DNA from: Planctomycetota bacterium | Lineage (GTDB): Bacteria > Planctomycetota > Phycisphaerae > UBA1845 | Assembly (NCBI GenBank): GCA_024276605.1 | Contig: JAJRWX010000087.1 | Span: forward strand, 1-64,000 | Reading direction: 5' to 3' | Length of the DNA: 64,000 nucleotides | In this document: piece after piece, positions 19,007-26,076 of the stretch | How positions within the stretch are numbered: position 1 is the first letter of the stretch | How the letters are laid out: each line of letters begins with the position of its first letter | The notes under the pieces: generated by a model | What the model saw: only the letters and a program-made list of their open reading frames with translations | What the model was told of the DNA's origin: nothing | Database searches by the model: none | Translations under genes and position numbers: made by a program

Positions 19007-19804
19007 TCAATCCAAGTGCGGCGCTGAATCGTCAACATCTCCGGAAGAATAATTCTTTCGGTCGCTACACATGAATGGAGCTTGCTCTAGCCATGCAATA
19101 TTGATGCGCTGAATTCTGTGGTTTATGGTATTGGCATCATACCCCAGTAATCCAGCAATTTCCGATGGCTTGGCTGTGCCACGGTCTGTCACGTGTAATC
19201 GAATGGCCAAGCTATGATTTTCTATGTCTACATTTTCGATAAACGGCCTGATATTAACCGTCACTATTTTTGATGTTTTATGTTTTATGCGCGACACGAT
19301 CAATTCGTCCGCGGCCAAAATCTTGTCAATTGTTTCTTCAAGATCGGTAGGATCACCCTCAATCATCGGCAACACATACGTCACACCACATGGCATCAGT
19401 CGACGACCTTGCGGTAAAAACACACAACCCGTGACCGTCAATCCTATCGGCGCTTGCGCCTGAAATTGCGCAATGGTCCTATCAAGATCAATCTCCTGTG
19501 TCATCGTGACCACAAGCTGTTCACACACCGAAGCAACACCCACCGGCCTGGGCAAGGGAATCGACAAACGCGGCTGAGGATTAAACCCCTCACTATAAGC
19601 TACCGGAAGACCCGTACGCGACAGTGCCCGCTTAAACATCCTAAGCGTATCCTGATGCGAAATGAATTTAAGATCACCTTCGACCCGAAAGGCAAACGCA
19701 TAACGAAACCGCGTCGCCGGCTCAGCTGTAGGGTTAACTTGTTCATCAGTCATAGCCATGCGCTCACCGGCTATGTCAACAGTAGATACATACATAGCCA
19801 ACAC
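19007..19804 (-). CDS. DUF2344 / TIGR03936 radical-SAM-associated protein (stand-alone)
   Basis: 265 residues. The hallmark start of the domain is FRYAFAFRVEGDLKFISHQD, followed by MFKRALSRTGLPVAYSEGFNPQP, diagnostic for TIGR03936. In many bacteria this domain is fused to or follows a radical SAM protein (TIGR03960) and precedes RNase E/G. Here no radical SAM gene lies next to it: upstream is enzyme I of the PTS, four bases away. Function unknown. In-frame Met codons at 19759 and 19753 are alternative starts just before the conserved domain. Confidence 0.9.
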   Translation of the reverse strand: MLAMYVSTVDIAGERMAMTDEQVNPTAEPATRFRYAFAFRVEGDLKFISHQDTLRMFKRALSRTGLPVAYSEGFNPQPRLSIPLPRPVGVASVCEQLVVTMTQEIDLDRTIAQFQAQAPIGLTVTGCVFLPQGRRLMPCGVTYVLPMIEGDPTDLEETIDKILAADELIVSRIKHKTSKIVTVNIRPFIENVDIENHSLAIRLHVTDRGTAKPSEIAGLLGYDANTINHRIQRINIAWLEQAPFMCSDRKNYSSGDVDDSAPHLD

Positions 19805-19808
19805 CTAT

Positions 19809-21551
19809 CTATATCGGATCATCCGGCAACAGTTTCCGCATCTCATCACGCAAATAATTGGATACCTGCCGATCCGTATCAAATCCTAGCGTGCGACGAG
19901 CCACCCGCCTTGCATGTGAAACGGTAACTAACCGAATAAGTTTTTTAATCTCGGGGATATTAGCCGGTGCCATAGACAGCGTACGCAAGCCCACCCCCAA
20001 CAAAAACATGGTGTACAATGGCTGCCCAGCCATCTCCCCACAAATACTGCATTCGACTTCCGCTTGTTGGCAGGCACGAACCACGTCACGAATAATACGC
20101 AATACAGCGGGATGTGACGAAATATAATACTGCGACACACGCTCATTGCCTCGATCAACAGCCAGCGTGTATTGAATAAGATCATTGGTGCCTAAGCTGA
20201 CAAAATCAACTTCTCTGCAAAACTCCTTTATTTGAATCGCCGCAGCCGGCGTCTCCACCATGATGCCGATTTTGATACTGCGATTGACCGCAATCCCTTC
20301 TTCTTCGAGATCTTCCATCGCATCGTGAAGTGTCATTTTCGCCTGGCGAAACTCCATCAGACTATTAATGAGTGGAAACATCACCTGCACATCACCATGC
20401 ACCGATGCGCGAAGCACGGCCCGCAATTGTACCTTGAACATATCTAAGTTACGCAAACTATAACGAATGGAACGAAGCCCCAGCATGGGATTACGCTCCT
20501 GCTCATAACTGCGCTGCTGTGTATACTTATCCGCACCAAGATCAAACGTACGAATCGTAACCGGTTTACCTTCAACACCAAGCGTAGCATCACGATAAGC
20601 TACGTACTGCTGATCTTCGCTCGGCGCGCCTTCGGGGCGAAGAAACAAAAACTCCGTGCGGTACAATCCTACCCCACAGGCTCCCTTGGCGATCCCCGCA
20701 CGAGATTCATACGGAAATTCGATATTGCTATACAACGCGATTGGCACATCGTCGCGCGTCACAGCCGGTAAATCCTTGAAGTCATCTAACGCATGAGAAA
20801 ACCGACTGTACGCCTCCTCACGCTGACGATACTCATCCAACGTCGCTTCGGTAGGATTGGCTATCACCAACTGATTCGTGCTGTCAATGATGACCGTATC
20901 ACCACCACTCAGATGCGTGGATATATCTCCCAGACCAATGACCCCGGGACGCCCCCACGACTGTAACAGAATCGCCGTATGCGAAGTCGCAGCTCCGGCA
21001 TCTAGTGCCACTCCTATGACACGTGTATCACTAAGCTGGGCTGTTTGCGTAGGCGTAAGATCATGGGCAACGAGAATCACCGGCTTACTCAGATGCGCTA
21101 AATCTTCTCGCGACTCGCCGAGGATATGACGCAGCAGGCGACGCTCTATATCCTGCACATCGCGGATGCGCTCAACCAGTAACGGATCACTCATCTGCAT
21201 GAAACGACGCTGATAACTGCGCATGACCGTACTTACCGCATAAGCGGCAGCCGCATGTTTTTCTTTAATCAAACCGGCAATATGATCGTTTAAGCTCTCA
21301 TCCTTGAGCACGCCCACATGCCAATCAAAAACATTGGCGGCATCCCGACCTAGATGTGCACGTAAATGCGCAGATTGTTCTTCGATTTCAAGGATAGACG
21401 CTTTATGCGCATCCAAATACCGTTCCAGTTCTTGCGGCACATCACAAGCCGGAACCACGCGGTAAGGTATGCGGTACTCTTCCGCTTCGAGAACCACCGC
21501 TTCGCCTATCGCGACACCCGGGGAAACCGAAATACCTCTAAATATTTCCAT
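19809..21551 (-). CDS. ptsI: PTS enzyme I (phosphoenolpyruvate-protein phosphotransferase)
   Basis: 580 residues, normal length. The phospho-histidine lies in GAATSHTAILLQSWGRPGV (His191). The PEP-binding TIM barrel carries SLRNLDMF, GTNDLIQYTLAVDR and the catalytic CSICGEMAG. It transfers phosphate from PEP to HPr in the cytoplasm. It follows the HPr gene by about 100 bases. With no EIIB/EIIC gene in the window, the pathway is probably regulatory. The C-terminal tail extends slightly beyond the barrel. Confidence 0.97.
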   Translation of the reverse strand: MEIFRGISVSPGVAIGEAVVLEAEEYRIPYRVVPACDVPQELERYLDAHKASILEIEEQSAHLRAHLGRDAANVFDWHVGVLKDESLNDHIAGLIKEKHAAAAYAVSTVMRSYQRRFMQMSDPLLVERIRDVQDIERRLLRHILGESREDLAHLSKPVILVAHDLTPTQTAQLSDTRVIGVALDAGAATSHTAILLQSWGRPGVIGLGDISTHLSGGDTVIIDSTNQLVIANPTEATLDEYRQREEAYSRFSHALDDFKDLPAVTRDDVPIALYSNIEFPYESRAGIAKGACGVGLYRTEFLFLRPEGAPSEDQQYVAYRDATLGVEGKPVTIRTFDLGADKYTQQRSYEQERNPMLGLRSIRYSLRNLDMFKVQLRAVLRASVHGDVQVMFPLINSLMEFRQAKMTLHDAMEDLEEEGIAVNRSIKIGIMVETPAAAIQIKEFCREVDFVSLGTNDLIQYTLAVDRGNERVSQYYISSHPAVLRIIRDVVRACQQAEVECSICGEMAGQPLYTMFLLGVGLRTLSMAPANIPEIKKLIRLVTVSHARRVARRTLGFDTDRQVSNYLRDEMRKLLPDDPI

Positions 21552-21652
21552 AATAATCGTAGCTTTGCGATGGCCTCACGCCGTAATCACGATGAAGGCT
21601 CAAGGCCACATCAGCGCACATACGCAGGCGTTGTTCGCTTTAGGCGGATGAT

Positions 21653-21961
21653 TTATGACGGCTCCTCGAAACCCGAAGCCACTAACGCTACCAAGGCGTC
21701 ACATGCCTCCTGGGCGTCATCACCACGCGTCGTGATGCGCAACTTGCATCCATGCGTTGCCTCGAGCAACATCAAATGCATAGCACTCTTTCCATCAACA
21801 CTATCACCGTCACGCGAGGTATTAACCACTTGAACGCTCGAGCGAAAGAGGGATGCGGTGTCTACAAAGCGCATAACCGGGCGCGCATGAAAACCCTGCT
21901 GATTGACAACTGTCACGTCGCCGCTCGCTTCCTTTCGAGCCTGTGCCAAATCTTTACACAC
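21653..21961 (-). CDS. ptsH: HPr phosphocarrier protein
   Basis: 102 residues from a GTG start. The active-site histidine is in GFHARP (His25 in this numbering), and a regulatory-serine-type motif DGKSAMHLMLL follows (Ser59). HPr is usually 85-90 residues, so the first ~15 residues may be untranslated. A GTG at 21916 preceded by AAGGAAG gives 87 residues but clips the first strand. The serine motif is retained although no HPr kinase gene lies in the window. It passes phosphate from enzyme I to the IIA protein encoded just upstream. Confidence 0.93.
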   Translation of the reverse strand: MCKDLAQARKEASGDVTVVNQQGFHARPVMRFVDTASLFRSSVQVVNTSRDGDSVDGKSAMHLMLLEATHGCKLRITTRGDDAQEACDALVALVASGFEEPS

Positions 21962-22017
21962 CTCTCATGCTCATGATACATAGCTTGTGCCGCAGATGAT
22001 TCCACAGACACGAAGTG

Positions 22018-22491
22018 CTACTCGTCCCGCAGTTCGTCCGCTTCCTGCAACAACTCCACAATCGTTTCTACACTCTCCGCCTGGCGCAGAAAACGACGAA
22101 AAGTCTCTCGTTGCAAGTGTCGAAATATTTTTTCCATCGCCGCCAAGTGCTGTTCAGGTTCATTGGCCGGGCTAAGTAACAAGACTATGGTGTAAACCGG
22201 CGCTCGATCCAGCGAAGTAAAATCAACACCAACGCTCGATCGACCAATCGTAGCCGTCATCTTGGTGACGCGCGCATGCTTTACATGCGGAACAGCCACA
22301 CCTTTCCCAAATCCAGTACTCCCTTGCCTTTCACGTGAAATCACCGCCTTGGCTACCACATCCACATCATCCTGGCCAATCGCCCCATGGTTCGCCAGTG
22401 ACTGCACCAGTTCTCGAATCACTTCCATACGGCTGGACCCGTTCAACTCGGGTATGATAGCATCCGCATGAATAAGCTCTGAAAGTTTCAT
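22018..22491 (-). CDS. ptsN: PTS EIIA protein, fructose/nitrogen (PtsN) type
   Basis: 157 residues, a single EIIA type-2 domain. The phospho-accepting His69 is in GFGKGVAVPHVKH. The C-terminal region (LLLSPANEPEQHLAAM) is typical of the EIIA-Fru/Ntr family. No EIIB or EIIC is attached or adjacent. Neighbours hpf, HPr and enzyme I match the nitrogen-PTS arrangement, suggesting a regulatory phosphate acceptor rather than sugar import. The ptsN assignment is by context. Confidence 0.9.
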   Translation of the reverse strand: MKLSELIHADAIIPELNGSSRMEVIRELVQSLANHGAIGQDDVDVVAKAVISRERQGSTGFGKGVAVPHVKHARVTKMTATIGRSSVGVDFTSLDRAPVYTIVLLLSPANEPEQHLAAMEKIFRHLQRETFRRFLRQAESVETIVELLQEADELRDE

Positions 22492-22671
22492 AGACGCTCC
22501 GGTGTCTTACCACTTCTTAACTCGTTGGCGTACGCACGCTCGAATGCCAACCTCTACTGCCTTTTCGATTTTGTGTATCGCGCCATAATCACGAAAATAA
22601 TCACCCTAATCCTAGTCAAAGGTTGCTAAAATGATTTATCGCCAACCTGGCAACTCATCCGCTCACCTCGA

Positions 22672-23016
22672 CTAGGATTCATCCGAATCCTCCGTCACAT
22701 CCGGAATCACCGGCTTGCCATCGCTCTTGTAATTTCTTTGTTTTTCTTTGTGTTTAATAAGTTGTCGACTAACTTTTTCCGTAATGGCATCGATCAGTGC
22801 ATAGGTGTCAGGTCCGCTTTCACTGGCCAAGTATGTATGTTTCCGCTCTACCCGTACAATCATCTCAGCAGTAAACTGTTCCGATTCATGACCTAGAATC
22901 ACCTCGACCTCGTGTATGCGATCATAAAAACGCAATAGCTTGTCGACACGCTCGCCCACATAAGCGCGCACTTCGTCTGGAATCTCCACATGCCGCGCTG
23001 TGATGTTTAGCTGCAC
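22672..23016 (-). CDS. hpf: Ribosome hibernation promoting factor (short form)
   Basis: 114 residues, the short HPF/YfiA form without the long C-terminal dimerisation domain. It starts with QLNITARHVEIPDEVRAYV and contains EVEVILGHE and the basic helix KVSRQLIKHKEKQR. It binds the 30S decoding centre to inactivate ribosomes in stationary phase. The start is a GTG with a strong AGGAGG seven to eight bases upstream, and it begins only four bases after the DUF502 gene, so the two are co-transcribed. A 180-base gap separates it from the downstream IIA gene. Confidence 0.95.
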   Translation of the reverse strand: MQLNITARHVEIPDEVRAYVGERVDKLLRFYDRIHEVEVILGHESEQFTAEMIVRVERKHTYLASESGPDTYALIDAITEKVSRQLIKHKEKQRNYKSDGKPVIPDVTEDSDES

Positions 23017-23020
23017 TAAA

Positions 23021-23905
23021 CTACCTCCTTATTTGTTCATTAGGCGAACCCTCGCTGTCTTCATCATCAGAAGACAACAACCCCGGTATCTTGTCACCCG
23101 GCTTAATCACGCCACCGCTTACCGTAAACCGCAGCCCCTCATCGATGCTCATGTCTAGCTCAAATACATCCTTGCGAGGCACCTGAATCACATACCCCGT
23201 AATCGGCGTCGGGGAACTTGGTATAAAAAGCGTAACCAGTTCATCTTCCGTCGCATCTTGCAACGCCTTCATCGGGCCACCTGTGCTCAAGCCCACTGAC
23301 CATATACCCTTCCGAGGATATTGGACAGCCACCACGCCGGAAAATCCAGACGCACGCTCCGATAACAAGAAATCCGTCACTTGCTTAATATTCGGGTAAA
23401 TTGCCCGAATTAACGGTAATTTCTTTAGCAGACCCTCAGCCGCCCGCCAGGACGTCCGACCGATGAAACTCGCCAGAAAAAACCCCATGAAGTATACGAG
23501 AATGATGGCAATCAAGAAACCAAGCAAATGTAGACGGTATTTTTTCGCAGCGATTTGCCAAAGGGCATGATTTCTCGCCTTTAGCGCTTTGCCTGCAATA
23601 TCACTGTTTTTTGACGCTAAAGCGGGATGGTGTATGACTTTATGTTCAATCGTGAGACGACGACCGGTCACTAAATCCCATTGATCGATTGGTGTACCGA
23701 ACTTCAGCGGATCCTCCGATTCATCCACCAATCCCGGCGCAGGTTCTTCGCTAATCCACAGGCACAACGACACCAGACCATTAGTAATCGTAGCCCCAAC
23801 ATTCTCATTAACCAGCTTGTACGCCCACACCAAAACGGCGATCGTCAGCAATGAGGGAACTAACGCAGCAAGACCACGAACAAAAAATCGGCGAAAATCA
23901 TCCAT
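23021..23905 (-). CDS. DUF502 family inner-membrane protein
   Basis: 294 residues. One hydrophobic segment near residues 10-30 (GLAALVPSLLTIAVLVWAY) and another around 125-150 (LLGFLIAIILVYFMGFFLA) bracket a periplasm- or cytoplasm-facing loop. The DUF502 core follows with PLIRAIYPNIKQVTDF, VQYPRKGIWSVGLSTG and FIPSSPTPITGYVIQVP. The function of the family is not established. It forms a unit with hpf, pointing to a housekeeping or stress context. Confidence 0.93.
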   Translation of the reverse strand: MDDFRRFFVRGLAALVPSLLTIAVLVWAYKLVNENVGATITNGLVSLCLWISEEPAPGLVDESEDPLKFGTPIDQWDLVTGRRLTIEHKVIHHPALASKNSDIAGKALKARNHALWQIAAKKYRLHLLGFLIAIILVYFMGFFLASFIGRTSWRAAEGLLKKLPLIRAIYPNIKQVTDFLLSERASGFSGVVAVQYPRKGIWSVGLSTGGPMKALQDATEDELVTLFIPSSPTPITGYVIQVPRKDVFELDMSIDEGLRFTVSGGVIKPGDKIPGLLSSDDEDSEGSPNEQIRR

Positions 23906-24006
23906 ACAATCGCTCTGTACCTACTCTTAGACACCCAGTACTGAGAAAATTTGGTTCACCTAGCATATTACGCACAAACGCCTACCAAAGATCGTCATCC
24001 CAAATA

Positions 24007-24050
24007 AAACAGCAAGACTAAATCGATACCATAGAGCATTCTTGCTGTTT
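24007..24050. repeat. Perfect 11-bp inverted repeat
   Basis: AAACAGCAAGA (24007-24017) and TCTTGCTGTTT (24040-24050) can form an 11-bp stem with a 22-base loop. It lies in the divergent space between the DUF502 gene and the 24199 gene, so it could be an operator or a hairpin in either leader. There is no U-tract typical of a terminator. Confidence 0.5.
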
Positions 24051-24198
24051 GGATAGCGTCGTGATGATTAAAAGCATGGGAGCCTTCCACATCCTAAGCT
24101 GTGACACAATCATACAATTCTCTTTTGACCGCGCTGTTGAACATATCCGTAGCACGGCCATTGCCGTCAATACCCAAGGGCGCTAGCATATCCAGCCC

Positions 24199-24777
24199 AT
24201 GGTGATAGCCGTACACAACACTAGCAAACCCGCTATTGGACATCGCGCCTTCTGGGTAACGCTGCTACTATTGTTTTTTACCGTCATTCTCGCCTACAAG
24301 ATGACGGCCAGCCGTAGCGTAATCAGGCTTGGAAACCGCATCACGCCGCCTGGATGGGGCATATCCTTCGCCCCACCGCAAAGATTCGCCCGTCACACCC
24401 CAGCCCGGCCCAGCCTTTACATTCCCTTCATCGGCTTCACCAAATCAGGTTTTCAGGCGACATTTATCGTATGGCAGCTAAGCGGTATCGGCGAGTCGGA
24501 CCCCGCTAAAATCCCACCGCTGATTTTTCAAAAACTCGAATCACCCCAGCGACAAGCTAACTCGTTCGATCAGCATATCACTTCTACCACCAGGATGTTC
24601 GGTCCTGTCGAAGGTGTCGAACAAATCAGCCCCACCCGCACCACTTTGGTCCGATCAGCTGTCTTTAGCCGCCAAGAAGTCTACGCAATCTCCCTTAATG
24701 TCGATGGAAATGCCCCCATCGACGAGGCGCTTTACGACATATTCGATCAGATGTGCCTATCCGTGCAACCTCGATAA
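24199..24777 (+). CDS. Membrane-anchored protein of unknown function
   Basis: 192 residues. One N-terminal transmembrane segment (about residues 19-37, FWVTLLLLFFTVILAYKMT) precedes a soluble domain rich in Pro and aromatics with no family I recognise. Composition and length are consistent with a real gene; ATG start, no obvious Shine-Dalgarno. It is divergent from the DUF502 gene and followed by a palindromic repeat. Topology suggests the bulk is periplasmic. Confidence 0.65.
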   Translation: MVIAVHNTSKPAIGHRAFWVTLLLLFFTVILAYKMTASRSVIRLGNRITPPGWGISFAPPQRFARHTPARPSLYIPFIGFTKSGFQATFIVWQLSGIGESDPAKIPPLIFQKLESPQRQANSFDQHITSTTRMFGPVEGVEQISPTRTTLVRSAVFSRQEVYAISLNVDGNAPIDEALYDIFDQMCLSVQPR

Positions 24778-24826
24778 CCAAACACTAAGCCATATGCAAT
24801 TACTACACCTCGTGCAGCACTACACC

Positions 24827-24960
24827 GTCATTCCCGCCTGCGTGAGAACGACGGACTGGGGTTAGAGCCGCACGGCGCCAGCCTGCTGACCAGATAAGTC
24901 AACATAGCGGCATACGCCTACACGCCGGTATGTCACCAGGCTTGCGCCAGGTGCTCTGAC
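24827..24960. repeat. Palindromic intergenic repeat element
   Basis: The element begins with GTCATTCCCGCCTG (24827-24840), a motif of the widespread GTCATTCCCGC family. It continues with a large imperfect inverted repeat: 24861-24890 pairs with 24932-24960 (both contain GCG-CAGCCTG-like cores and AGAGC ends). The 22-base core 24864-24885 recurs exactly, inverted, at 39191-39212. It fills most of the 327-base gap before the 25105 gene. Confidence 0.65.
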
Positions 24961-25104
24961 ATGGCTCGCCGCTGATACTGTCACGAAACCGCCCAACTTG
25001 CTATAGATTTGATCGCCTTGGCATAATCCACTTTTCGCTCTACGATCTCCACCGTCGGTTTGGATCCTCGGCTAACCTCAGTTCTGTCAGTTCTTCCGGA
25101 TTGA

Positions 25105-25950
25105 ATGGTCTTGAATCGTTGCCAACACATATTGGACGATCGTTTTCAGCTTAACTGTCGCAAGCAACGACTGCCGGATCAGCTTCCATTCATGCACTAT
25201 GGATTATCATTGATCGAAGTGCTTGTGGTCATAGCTGTAACACTGCTACTGTTATCCATGTTGTTCCCGTCCATGCGCAGAGCGCAGGCCCAGGCGCATC
25301 GCGTCGTTTGTACCAACAACCTTAAACAATGGGGCCATGCCCTGCACTACTACCGCGAGGAACACAACGATTACCTGCCGACGGAAGGCACATTTTGGAA
25401 TGTCAAAAAACCATACACCTGGTTCAATGTATTGCCGCCATACCTGGGTGCGCCGCCGTACAAGGATGTCGAGAGACAGGGGAAACTCATCAAAGAATTC
25501 CCCTCCCTGCACATCTGGATCTGTCCGTCGAAGTATAAAAGCGTCTACAAAAAAAGTGGTTCGGGAAAAAATCAGTTTCACTATGGCATGAATCAAGTAC
25601 TCGACGGCGTGAGTAATTGGGAGGGCATGAAAGATTGGGGTGACCATCCCATGTCCGCTCGACAATTCGACGATCAGCCCAAGACTGTTTTCATGTTCGA
25701 CATTCTCTGGAATAGCCCGGCTGGTATGCAAGAAAGCGTAGGCACCAATTACCACGGCGACTTCGCCAACGTCCTTTTTCTCGATGGCCAGGTGAATAAT
25801 TTTGGTGGGCGCGATTTTATCACCTACGACGACAACAAACAAAAGCAACGCGTCTGGCATCACCCGGATCTATTCTGGGGCTTCATCCCAAAAGAAAAAC
25901 ATCGCATTTTTTCTTTCCCCGATCGGAATGCAGGAAAACTGCGCGGATGA
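25105..25950 (+). CDS. H-X9-DG pseudopilin (DUF1559-like), solitary
   Basis: 281 residues. The prepilin motif GLSLIEVLVVIAVTLLLLS follows a 32-residue leader; a Met at residue 30 would give a three-residue leader. After the helix comes VVCTNNLKQWGHALHYYREEH, typical of planctomycete DUF1559 proteins. Near the C-terminus H-GDFANVLFL-DG is an exact H-X9-DG motif. These proteins are abundant in planctomycetes and of unsettled function. It stands alone, away from both filament clusters, and has Gly at -1 unlike most pilins here. Confidence 0.9.
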   Translation: MVLNRCQHILDDRFQLNCRKQRLPDQLPFMHYGLSLIEVLVVIAVTLLLLSMLFPSMRRAQAQAHRVVCTNNLKQWGHALHYYREEHNDYLPTEGTFWNVKKPYTWFNVLPPYLGAPPYKDVERQGKLIKEFPSLHIWICPSKYKSVYKKSGSGKNQFHYGMNQVLDGVSNWEGMKDWGDHPMSARQFDDQPKTVFMFDILWNSPAGMQESVGTNYHGDFANVLFLDGQVNNFGGRDFITYDDNKQKQRVWHHPDLFWGFIPKEKHRIFSFPDRNAGKLRG

Positions 25951-26076
25951 AGGATTTGTCTGGCAAGTAGCGGACTTTCAGTAGACGGGGAATGGAAATT
26001 GAGATATCGCCGCGTGTTGCTGCTACAATACGAACTTCCCAACAGTCAATGAGTGCAAGGCTATCGTCACCAATGG

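Noticed and set aside
25252-25863. 203-codon minus-strand frame antisense to the H-X9-DG pseudopilin
   Set aside because: The plus-strand gene has the prepilin and H-X9-DG motifs; the antisense frame has none.
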